This document shows, piece after piece, positions 16,690 to 24,304 of a stretch of 64,000 bases of DNA (the stretch's first letter is position 1; each line of letters opens with the position of its first letter). Source of the stretch: Spirochaetales bacterium (GTDB taxonomy: Bacteria > Spirochaetota > Spirochaetia > Sphaerochaetales > Sphaerochaetaceae); assembly GCA_018433865.1 (NCBI GenBank), contig JAHDQJ010000005.1, forward strand, positions 1 through 64,000, written 5' to 3'. The position numbers and the translations under genes are program-made. The notes under the pieces were generated by a model that worked only from the letters and a program-made list of their open reading frames with translations, ran no database searches and had not been told where the DNA came from.

Positions 16690-18609
16690 TCAATCCTCCT
16701 GATCGGTTTCGTAGTAGGTATACCCTCGCAATCCTGCGGTGTATGCACTGATGATCTTTCTCCGTTGCTGGGCGGTTATCCGGCCCTCGCGCACGGCGAT
16801 CTCCGCCTTCGTCCGGATCATCGCCTCCAGCTTCTTCGGATCATACTCCACGTAGCTGAGCACATCGGCGACCGTGTCGCCGTCAAGCTCATGATGGAGA
16901 AGGAATTCCCCGTTCTCTCCGTAGGTGATGCTGACGACGTTCGTGTCGCCGAGGAGATTGTGCAGGTCCCCGAGCGTCTCCTGGTAAGCTCCTACCAAAA
17001 ACACGCCGAGGATGTAGTCCTCGTCCTCGGGAGGCACGTGGAGCGGGAGCGTAGAGTTCACTTCGGCACGACCGATGAACTTGTCGATCCTCCCCTCGCA
17101 ATCGCACGTGATGTCGGAAAGGATCGCCCTGCGTTGTGGTCGCTTGTCGAGGTGGTGTATCGGCATGATGGGAAAGAGTTGGTCGATTGCCCAGACATCG
17201 GGAAGGGACTGGAAGAGACTGAAATTCCCGTAGTAGATGTCGGAAATCCGGCGGTCGATCCGCTTCAGGTCGGAAGGAACGAACTCCATGTGTTCCACGA
17301 TCTTCGCGATATCGGCCATGATCGACCAATAGAGATGTTCGGCAGCCGCACGCTGGCGCATGTTCACCCGCCCATAGAGAAACTTGATCCTGATCTCCTC
17401 ACGATAATAATCGAGGTCGTTCAAGCACTCCTGCACGTTCTTCGGATTGAGCGTCTTCTTCACATACAGAAGATTCTCAAGCATCGGTTGCAGATCCTTG
17501 GGAATCTCCTCATCTCCTTGGGGAAGGAATACATTGGTGTCGAGGATGTTCATGAGCAGTACGGAATAGTAGGCTACCAATGCGCGCCCCGACTCGCTGA
17601 TGATGGTGGGATGGCTCACTTGGGTCTCCGTACAGATCGTCATGATCTCCTCCACCACGTCGATGCAGTACTCCTGCATCGTGTAGTTGCGGCTGCTGGA
17701 CGAATTGCTGCTGCTTCCGTCGTAATCGATCGCGAGACCGCCTCCGATATCGAGCAGGCCCATCGGAGCGCCTTCCTGGACAAGTCCGACATAGAACCGT
17801 GCAGCCTCGGTTGCTCCCATGCGTATGTCGTGTATGTTCGGGATCTGCGAGCCGAGATGGTAGTGGAGGAGCTGGAGACAATCGAGCATCTTCTCTCTCC
17901 TGAGCAGGTCGACGAGACTGATGATCTGTGTCGTGTTCAGGCCGAATGCGCTGCGGTCTCCACCGCTGTCGGTCCAGTGGCCGCTGGCGACCGTGGAGGG
18001 TTTCATCCGGACTCCGATGATCGGCTTTACGTCCAGAGCCCGTGCCCGTTCGACGATGATGGAAGCCTCCCCGGGCATTTCCACCACCAGGACCGTCCTG
18101 AGGCCGAGCATCAGTCCCTTAAGGGCAAGATCGATGTATTCCTCATCCTTGTAGCCGTTGCAGATGATGTATGCTTCGGGATCATCGACATACGCGAGCG
18201 CGGCGATCAACTCGGCCTTGCTTCCTGTCTCCAGTCCGTGGTGGTACTGTTTGCCGAAGTGACAGATCTCCTCGATCACCTGTTGCTGTTGGTTCACCTT
18301 GATCGGATAGACACCGCGGTATGAGCCTTGGTAGCCTGTCTCCCGGATCGCATGTGCGAAATTTTCATTGATGTATTGGATCCTGTCGTCCAGGATATCG
18401 CTGAAACGCAGAAGCACCGGCATCTTCAGGCCCCGCTCCTGCAGCCCATTCGCAATCGCCATGAGGCTGATCGTCGAGTCGGAGTTCTTCCCCTTCAGGC
18501 TGACCAGGACTTCACCGGATTCGTTGATGGTGAAGTATCCGTTTCCCCATTCCTGCACCCTATACAATTCATTCGCATCCCCGATGCTCCACGGAGCACG
18601 CTTTTCCAT
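16690..18609 (-). CDS. speA: biosynthetic arginine decarboxylase
   Basis: PLP enzyme making agmatine from arginine, the first step of the operon's pathway. The start at 18609 (MEKRAPWSIGDANEL) has AAGGAAGG upstream. The PLP lysine is in RGVYPIKVNQQ; LLDIGGGLAIDYDG and ISESGRALVA are family motifs, and VWAIDQLFPIMPIHHL is typical of SpeA. At 639 aa it is the normal size. The next gene begins at the base after its stop, a sign of tight translational coupling. A stretch of Ser/Asn (about 40% into the protein) follows the Gly-rich loop, as in other members. Confidence 0.95.
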   Translation of the reverse strand: MEKRAPWSIGDANELYRVQEWGNGYFTINESGEVLVSLKGKNSDSTISLMAIANGLQERGLKMPVLLRFSDILDDRIQYINENFAHAIRETGYQGSYRGVYPIKVNQQQQVIEEICHFGKQYHHGLETGSKAELIAALAYVDDPEAYIICNGYKDEEYIDLALKGLMLGLRTVLVVEMPGEASIIVERARALDVKPIIGVRMKPSTVASGHWTDSGGDRSAFGLNTTQIISLVDLLRREKMLDCLQLLHYHLGSQIPNIHDIRMGATEAARFYVGLVQEGAPMGLLDIGGGLAIDYDGSSSNSSSSRNYTMQEYCIDVVEEIMTICTETQVSHPTIISESGRALVAYYSVLLMNILDTNVFLPQGDEEIPKDLQPMLENLLYVKKTLNPKNVQECLNDLDYYREEIRIKFLYGRVNMRQRAAAEHLYWSIMADIAKIVEHMEFVPSDLKRIDRRISDIYYGNFSLFQSLPDVWAIDQLFPIMPIHHLDKRPQRRAILSDITCDCEGRIDKFIGRAEVNSTLPLHVPPEDEDYILGVFLVGAYQETLGDLHNLLGDTNVVSITYGENGEFLLHHELDGDTVADVLSYVEYDPKKLEAMIRTKAEIAVREGRITAQQRRKIISAYTAGLRGYTYYETDQED

Positions 18610-18646
18610 TCCTGCTGACCTTCCTTTCCCTGATGATGGAATTGCC

Positions 18647-18675
18647 AGTATACCAGATACCGGCATTACTTTGAA
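18647..18675 (-). promoter_or_regulatory. promoter of the polyamine operon
   Basis: Reverse strand TTCAAA (18675-18670), a 17-bp spacer, then TGG-TATACT with -10 at 18652-18647. The leader to speA is about 30 nt and contains the ribosome site. Confidence 0.55.
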
Positions 18676-18683
18676 GCGTCCGG

Positions 18684-19946
18684 TCAGTTCGGAAAGAGTG
18701 TCTGCAAGATCCGTGCGTAGGAATCACGTATCGCCCGTTCATCCACGGTAGTGCAAGAGCCGTCGAAAAGGACGAACCGACCGTTTATCATCAGGTGGCG
18801 TACCAGCGAACGATGGCCCCATGTGATCAGGTTGTCGGGCACTGTCGAGAATCCTGTGTTTCCGATCAGCGGACCTGCTTCCCATTCATGACGGAGGAAG
18901 CAGAGGTCGGCACGATGTCCGCACGCGATTACTCCGCTATAGGCCACTTGCCGGCCAACCGGTTGCGCATATCGCGTAGCCATCGAGAAGACCAGCGAAG
19001 GCACATCGTGCATCCGTGATGGTGAAGCCGACAATGATGTGGCCAAGAACCGCATGGAGTCCCAGATGTCATGATCGGGGAAATCGGTACCGAGGACCAA
19101 ATTGATGCCACGCTCACGCATCCTCATGACCGGCATCATTCCCTCTCCGATCCGCATGGTGGATACCGGACAGCAAACGGCAGTCGCTTTGCTCATCGCA
19201 AGCAATTCAATGTCGTCTTGCGAGACATCGATGCAATGGAACAACAGGGAACGGTCATCGAGCAGTCCGTGCTCGTGCATGAGCCGAACGGTCGACTTGC
19301 CGAATTTCCTGAGGATCTCATCGACTCTCCAACGGTTCTCCTGACAATGGGTCATCAGCGTCGCCTGCGGTCTCTCCCGCTTGCGACGAACCGCATCCTC
19401 CAGCAACGTTTCCGTGAGGTCTTCCTCCTCCGGAAGATGCTGTCCGATCGCGATTCTCGCACACCCGCTCTCTTCTGTCGGCAACTCGTCGTACCAATCG
19501 ACCAACGCTTTCAACCCGATGCGTTCTGCGCATGAGGCAAGTATCTTGTGGGAATCATCGGCTTGGCCGGTCTCCACGATGAAGCCTACTCCGTTGTGCA
19601 AATACGTAAGGTAGGAGAAGAGCACGAGAGTCTCGAAGTCCTCGCTCCCCACAGCATGGTCAAGATACTCGAACAATTGTGCTTGCATGCGTCCTTGCGG
19701 TAGGTCGTTGCACCAGTGCTCCATCTCCACTCCGGTGAACAAACCCCTGAGCAGGGTGTCCGGCGAGTGGACATGGCAGTCGGCAAGTGCCGGGAGGATC
19801 AGCAAGGCGCTGCAATCCAGGTCACTCTCGCCATCAACTCTCCGAAGGTGATCGCCTATGTCGACAATCGTCTCATCTTCGATCCTGATGTCTTTGTGGT
19901 GAAGAGTAAGGTCTTCTCCGATGAATCGGGTATTGGTCAGTAACAT
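18684..19946 (-). CDS. amidohydrolase-superfamily deaminase/hydrolase (Atz/Trz, SAH-deaminase-like)
   Basis: Cytoplasmic metal-dependent hydrolase, probably acting on an amino-purine, pyrimidine or related ring; the exact substrate cannot be told. The beta-strand ligand pair is DCHVHSPD (about residues 57-64); TLMTHCQE and LLFHCIDVS give the later His ligands and GTDFPDHDIW the catalytic Asp. At 420 aa it fits the family. The ATG at 19946 has no Shine-Dalgarno; it is the seventh base after a TATGCT box (19958-19953), so the mRNA may be leaderless. It is a single gene, ending just before the speA promoter. Confidence 0.8.
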   Translation of the reverse strand: MLLTNTRFIGEDLTLHHKDIRIEDETIVDIGDHLRRVDGESDLDCSALLILPALADCHVHSPDTLLRGLFTGVEMEHWCNDLPQGRMQAQLFEYLDHAVGSEDFETLVLFSYLTYLHNGVGFIVETGQADDSHKILASCAERIGLKALVDWYDELPTEESGCARIAIGQHLPEEEDLTETLLEDAVRRKRERPQATLMTHCQENRWRVDEILRKFGKSTVRLMHEHGLLDDRSLLFHCIDVSQDDIELLAMSKATAVCCPVSTMRIGEGMMPVMRMRERGINLVLGTDFPDHDIWDSMRFLATSLSASPSRMHDVPSLVFSMATRYAQPVGRQVAYSGVIACGHRADLCFLRHEWEAGPLIGNTGFSTVPDNLITWGHRSLVRHLMINGRFVLFDGSCTTVDERAIRDSYARILQTLFPN

Positions 19947-19952
19947 GGATAG

Positions 19953-19981
19953 AGCATACCATGGGGAACAGTCACGGCCAA
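19953..19981 (-). promoter_or_regulatory. promoter of the amidohydrolase gene abutting its start
   Basis: Reverse strand TTGGCC (19981-19976), a 17-bp spacer, TATGCT (19958-19953), then six bases to the ATG at 19946. The -35 is only a four-of-six match. Confidence 0.45.
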
Positions 19982-20023
19982 TGGATTGCAGCCTGTCTGT
20001 GTCGCAGTCATGGCAAGTCCTGT

Positions 20024-20989
20024 TCAGATCACAAGGCTTTTCGTCTCCGACAGTTCGATGCCCGCCATGCTTCCCGTCTCCTGGAAGCTGATGCGACCGG
20101 CATGATCGCTCACGGAGAGGGCAATCGTTCCGGTGATGCTCTCGGTGATCATCCGCTCCATGGTTCCTCCTTGCGGAGCGACCAACGGGGATGCGATTCC
20201 CAGTTGTCCGAGGAACCGAATGGTCTCCTTGCGGGTCCGGATCGTTACCTCACACCGTTGCGCATCATGTTCAATCTTTTCAATCCGGGCTCCTGTGTAG
20301 GTGGCGAACCTGATCAACCGCTTGCCGATCAGCACGAATCCGAGAAACCCGGTGAACGATCTGCCGAGGAAGGGAATGCGTGCCACCGAAAGCATGCATG
20401 AGACATCCCCCGAAGGGAACCGGTTCGATTGCATCCACACCCAGGCACTGGGAAATGAGGTTCCCCAGTCTTTTTCGATATACCCCGTACCATGCAACAA
20501 ACTGATCTGTTGGCCATTCAAGGAAACCGTTCCGGAAAGCTTGTGGTGCATCGACACCACACCATGGAAACACTCCATCCTCGGAACATAGGCATACCAT
20601 CCCATGATGCCCGGTGAGGTGAGCGTGACCGGAAACTCTCTCGGATCGATGTGTCCGATGATTCCCTTCAGTGAGATTCCGGCATCCTCGATGTCCAGTG
20701 AGATGCCCTCCAGGGAGAACGTACTGTTACCGATGGAGACGGCGAAGCGGTCCTGCTCAGCCTTGAACTGATCGGCAGGATACCGGACATACCAACTCTC
20801 ACGCGTGCTGCTGATGACCTGGATGAACGCGTGGGAATCATCTGCGGACTTCGATATTCCGGGAATGATTGCCAGGACCATGCCGTCGTCTCCTGGCAAG
20901 GCCATCTTGAAATACCACCCTTCGAAATAGGAGCTCTGCTTGCCGTGGCCTTGGAACCATGATGGATTCAATACGTTGCGAATTCCCAC
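20024..20989 (-). CDS. tocopherol-cyclase-like family protein
   Basis: Protein with the signature of the tocopherol cyclase-like family: NPSWFQGHGKQSSYFEGWYFKM at the N-terminus and GYIEKDWGTSFPSAWVWMQSN centrally. Members outside plants and cyanobacteria have no known substrate; a lipocalin-like barrel acting on a hydrophobic molecule is the usual view. It is 321 aa with no clear signal peptide. The GTG at 20989 is preferred to the ATG at 20995 because GAGGAGG directly touches that ATG but lies six bases before the GTG. It is a single gene, with TGC-TACAAT at 21039-21031 as a likely extended -10. Confidence 0.8.
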   Translation of the reverse strand: MGIRNVLNPSWFQGHGKQSSYFEGWYFKMALPGDDGMVLAIIPGISKSADDSHAFIQVISSTRESWYVRYPADQFKAEQDRFAVSIGNSTFSLEGISLDIEDAGISLKGIIGHIDPREFPVTLTSPGIMGWYAYVPRMECFHGVVSMHHKLSGTVSLNGQQISLLHGTGYIEKDWGTSFPSAWVWMQSNRFPSGDVSCMLSVARIPFLGRSFTGFLGFVLIGKRLIRFATYTGARIEKIEHDAQRCEVTIRTRKETIRFLGQLGIASPLVAPQGGTMERMITESITGTIALSVSDHAGRISFQETGSMAGIELSETKSLVI

Positions 20990-21235
20990 GGACATCCTCC
21001 TCGCTTCGATGCAATCGTGTTGGTGAGACGATTGTAGCAATAGTACCCTCAAGTTGCACGAAAAATCACAGTCGATGTTGCAAGCGGGAATTGTCAGGGC
21101 ATGAGGGCATCACCATGAAACGTACGTAATGGTGACGAAGCGGGGCGAACCTGCATGCCAGGTACCGCGGTTCCGTTCGGGTGAGGTGCAATGGATGAGG
21201 GTGATTCCGTTGGATTCGGCGTCCTTTTCCTGTGT

Positions 21236-21279
21236 AAAAATGAAAAAGGCAATTCCTTATATTAAAAGGAATTGCCTTT
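21236..21279 (-). terminator. intrinsic terminator after tRNA-Asn
   Basis: A perfect 14-bp stem (21245-21258 with 21266-21279) with a 7-nt AT-rich loop and U-rich flanks on the reverse strand. The stem is symmetrical enough to act in both directions. Bases 21040-21235 show no other feature. Confidence 0.85.
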
Positions 21280-21280
21280 C

Positions 21281-21353
<73 letters not shown>

Positions 21354-21383
21354 ATGCTCAACACAGTCGTGCGAACAATGGGT

Positions 21384-21412
21384 AATCTATCGGATTCATC
21401 ATTTCCTGTCAA
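21384..21412 (-). promoter_or_regulatory. promoter of tRNA-Asn
   Basis: Reverse strand consensus TTGACA (21412-21407), a 17-bp spacer and TAGATT (21389-21384), about 30 bp before the mature tRNA. Confidence 0.75.
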
Positions 21413-21427
21413 TACGTTTCTGCTCGT

Positions 21428-22411
21428 TCAACCATTTTTCCGGGCAAGGGGTTCATACACCCGCCAGGTGGATTCGATGATCGTGTCGAGATCGCTGTAG
21501 CGAGATTGCCATCCGAGGATCTCCTTCGCCTTCGCTGAGGAAGCCACAAGCTTCGCAGGATCTCCGGGACGTCTTCCGACCGTCTCCTCGGCGATCGGTC
21601 TTCCGGTGATCCTCCTGGTCGCGTCTATGATCTGCCTGACGCTCAATCCCGTCTCGCTTCCGAGATTCACGATCACACAATCACGTCCATGGTACAGATG
21701 ATCGGCGGCACGTACATGCGCGTCGGCAAGATCGGTGACATGGACATAGTCCCGCACCCCGGTTCCATCCTCAGTGGCATAGTCGTCACCGAAGACTTGG
21801 ATCTTGCTTCGCATTCCTGATGCGACTTCCATGACCACGGGAATCAGGTTGGCGGGGTTGCGCTCCAACCCGGTCATCTTTCCGGACGGATCGTATCCGG
21901 CGGCGTTGAAATACCTGAGAGACACATACCGCAAGCCCTTGAGCGTGGCGAACCACGCAAGATTCTCCTCGATCGCCAGCTTGGTGTATCCATAGTAATT
22001 CTCGGGACGGGTAGGGTGCTTTTCGTCGATCGGCAGGTATGCGGGTTCTCCGTAGACCGCAGCTGACGAGGAGAGGATGAAACGCCTGATTCCATGCTCC
22101 GCGCATGATGCGATCAGGTTCAATGAGCCGCTGATATTGTTCTGGGCATACTTTGCCGGGTCGAGCATCGACTCTCCGGCAGCCTTGAAAGCTGCGAGGT
22201 GTATGACTACGTCCCACCCTTCGCTGAGTACCGCGTCCAACGCCGCCCGATCAAGGATGCTCCCCTCGAAGAAGCGTGAACTCTTGTGCAGGTTCGTGCG
22301 AAGTCCGCTGGAGAGATTGTCGAATATTCCGACCTCATCACCCCGTTCCAAGAATGCCATGGCAACATGTGTGCCGATATAGCCTGCACCACCGCAGAGC
22401 AAAGTTTTCAT
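21428..22411 (-). CDS. galE: UDP-glucose 4-epimerase
   Basis: Extended short-chain dehydrogenase interconverting UDP-glucose and UDP-galactose. The NAD site is GGAGYIGTHVA at the N-terminus; the catalytic Ser is in LSSSAAVYG and the Tyr/Lys pair in YYGYTKLAIE. RNPANLIPVVMEVASG and the RPGDPAKLVASS segment near the C-terminus are typical of GalE. It is 327 aa. It is the last of three genes read in one direction with a phosphohexomutase (19-nt gap), a plausible sugar-nucleotide or polysaccharide unit. Confidence 0.93.
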   Translation of the reverse strand: MKTLLCGGAGYIGTHVAMAFLERGDEVGIFDNLSSGLRTNLHKSSRFFEGSILDRAALDAVLSEGWDVVIHLAAFKAAGESMLDPAKYAQNNISGSLNLIASCAEHGIRRFILSSSAAVYGEPAYLPIDEKHPTRPENYYGYTKLAIEENLAWFATLKGLRYVSLRYFNAAGYDPSGKMTGLERNPANLIPVVMEVASGMRSKIQVFGDDYATEDGTGVRDYVHVTDLADAHVRAADHLYHGRDCVIVNLGSETGLSVRQIIDATRRITGRPIAEETVGRRPGDPAKLVASSAKAKEILGWQSRYSDLDTIIESTWRVYEPLARKNG

Positions 22412-22430
22412 GGAAAGCCTCCCGGAACCG

Positions 22431-23768
22431 TCAGCTGAAGCTGCGGATGATCGCCGATATCTCTGCTACCTTCTCATCAAGGAGTTCTTTTGTCTTCGCC
22501 TCAGCCACGAGACGCAAATACGGTTCGGTATTGGACTTGCGTACGTTGAACCACCAATCTTCGTATTCGATGCGATATCCGTCGAAATCGAAGACGGCAG
22601 TAGGCTTCTTTCCGGTCACATAGGCGTCGTACAGCGCAGCCATCGCCGCATCCTTGCGATCGAGCTTGAAGTTGGTCTCTCCGCTGTTCGCGTAAGTGAT
22701 GATCGAGTCCATGAACGAGGAGAGCGTCTTGCCTTGCGCGTGAAGTTTCGCCACGACCTGCAGTACGATCAACGCCGCGAGCATCCCCGAGTCGCAGTTA
22801 TAGAAGTCCCTGAAGTAATAGTGCCCTGCCAGCTCCCCGCCGAAGATGCCGTCGATCTCGCGGAGCTTCATCTTCGCATATGCGTGGCCGACCTTCCAGG
22901 TGGTCACCTTACCGCCCTTCTTCTCGAGATATTCGGTGGTGGACCTGCTGGTCCGGATGTCCTGCAAGACGTTGCCAGGTCCTTTTTCCAGGTAGTACTC
23001 CCCGATAAGCGCGGTGATGTAGTCGGGTTGGATGAACCGGCCCTTCTCATCGATGAACATGACCCGGTCGGCGTCGCCGTCGAAGATGACTCCCACGTCG
23101 CTCTTGTTTGCCAAGACCGCGTCGATGATGTCCTTGCAGTTCTCCACCTCGAGAGGATTCGGCTCGTGTGCCGGGAACGTCCCGTCCAAATGGTCATACA
23201 GGTAATGATGGTCGGGACCAAGGAGATCCTTTGCAAGCAGGTTGGCCATCCCATGGGACAAGTCGATGCTCAGGTTCAGTCCGCTCAAATCGGGCACATA
23301 GGTCCTGAGGAAATCCAGATACGCATCCCGTATCGGTTTCGACAGTACACTGCCTTTGTGTGAAGCGATGGTGACCGACCCTTCCCGGGTCATTCGTTCG
23401 AGCTCGCGCAATCCCGAGTCCTCACCGACAGGAAGCGCTCCCTTGCGAGAAATCTTCAGTCCGTTGTAGATCGCGGGGTTGTGACTCGCCGTGATCTGCA
23501 CCGATCCTCCCGCTTCGAGATATGCCGTGGCGAAATAGACCATCGGAGTGGTGGCGAGTCCGATATCCCAGACATCGCAACCGCTGTCGGTGATTCCCTT
23601 GCACAGGTACGCGAAAATCTCATCACTGGAGGACCGTACGTCCCTGCCGACTATGATGTGGTCGCACTGTAGCAAGGAGGGGAGGAAGAAGCCGATCTTG
23701 TAGACCAGGTGCTTGTCGAAATCCTTGTTATAGATGCCTCTGATGTCATACGCCTTGAACGCGCCCAT
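22431..23768 (-). CDS. phosphomannomutase/phosphoglucomutase
   Basis: Alpha-D-phosphohexomutase moving phosphate between C1 and C6 of glucose or mannose. The catalytic phosphoserine loop is QITASHNPAIYNG; metal binding is FDGDADRVMF; the sugar loop is GGELAGHYYF and the phosphate loop RKSNTEPYLRL. The start at 23768 (MGAFKAYDIRG) has AAGGAGG spaced by six bases. It is 445 aa, close to AlgC/ManB. Its start overlaps the upstream hypothetical gene by 23 nt, so the two are probably translationally coupled. Confidence 0.92.
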   Translation of the reverse strand: MGAFKAYDIRGIYNKDFDKHLVYKIGFFLPSLLQCDHIIVGRDVRSSSDEIFAYLCKGITDSGCDVWDIGLATTPMVYFATAYLEAGGSVQITASHNPAIYNGLKISRKGALPVGEDSGLRELERMTREGSVTIASHKGSVLSKPIRDAYLDFLRTYVPDLSGLNLSIDLSHGMANLLAKDLLGPDHHYLYDHLDGTFPAHEPNPLEVENCKDIIDAVLANKSDVGVIFDGDADRVMFIDEKGRFIQPDYITALIGEYYLEKGPGNVLQDIRTSRSTTEYLEKKGGKVTTWKVGHAYAKMKLREIDGIFGGELAGHYYFRDFYNCDSGMLAALIVLQVVAKLHAQGKTLSSFMDSIITYANSGETNFKLDRKDAAMAALYDAYVTGKKPTAVFDFDGYRIEYEDWWFNVRKSNTEPYLRLVAEAKTKELLDEKVAEISAIIRSFS

Positions 23769-24231
23769 CCATGCCCTCCTTGATGGCTTTCGTGAATTCC
23801 TTGTGATTGATGAGTTCGAAGAACATTGCCGGTCCGTCACTCAGCACTACACGGGTGACCAAGGGACTGAATATGCGCTGCAGACCATTAGCCGGGGCGA
23901 TCATCTCCTGTTTTTTCATCCCTTGGGCACAGGAGAGTGCTTGTGGTTTCGTCACCACCGTGATGCTCTTGATCGAGCTTGCGGAGAATGATCCCTCCAG
24001 CTTGACGTAGGGAGGCAGACTTTTCCTCGGTTTGATCGCAAATCCGAAAAGGGAGGGCTTGCGCTCGAAATCCTCGTAGTGGAACTTGCCGTTGATCTCG
24101 AAGATGAATACTCCGAATTCCCGTACCACACCGTCTTCGGAAGCGAACCAAGTGCTGTATGTCCTGTAGCCTACCGGACCGCCGAAGCGATTCTCAAGAT
24201 TTTCGATGAATTGTTTCGCATCGTCTTCCAT
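23746..24231 (-). CDS. conserved hypothetical protein (161 aa)
   Basis: Unrecognised soluble protein, first gene of a three-gene set with the phosphohexomutase and galE. The ATG at 24231 has GAGGAAAG upstream. The N-terminal half has STWFASEDGVVREFGVFIFEINGKFHYEDFERKPSLFGFAIKPR, summarised as a beta-rich, charged-aromatic domain; one Cys (SCAQG). There is no signal peptide or membrane helix. The C-terminal end overlaps the next gene by 23 nt. No function is assigned. Confidence 0.65.
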   Translation of the reverse strand: MEDDAKQFIENLENRFGGPVGYRTYSTWFASEDGVVREFGVFIFEINGKFHYEDFERKPSLFGFAIKPRKSLPPYVKLEGSFSASSIKSITVVTKPQALSCAQGMKKQEMIAPANGLQRIFSPLVTRVVLSDGPAMFFELINHKEFTKAIKEGMDGRVQGV

Positions 24232-24270
24232 TGGCTTTCCTCTTCACTATCTTTTTTTTACTTTATCATA

Positions 24271-24276
24271 TATACT
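24271..24276 (+). promoter_or_regulatory. -10 element upstream of the RlmK-like gene
   Basis: TATACT box in a very T-rich stretch; no clear -35. Six bases later an ATG (24283) opens a 17-codon frame that overlaps the methyltransferase start, the same geometry seen at leaderless genes in this window. Confidence 0.4.
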
Positions 24277-24304
24277 CCCGCGATGAAAGGCAATCGGGAA
24301 GGTG

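Noticed and set aside
15430-18324. Very long open frame (about 964 codons) on the forward strand across the polyamine genes
   Set aside because: It lies wholly opposite speA and the carboxyspermidine genes, with no start signal and no domain. High GC third positions explain its openness.
21053-21240. Possible small gene between the tocopherol-cyclase-like gene and tRNA-Asn
   Set aside because: The only frame (reverse strand) runs back through the tRNA; there is no start signal.
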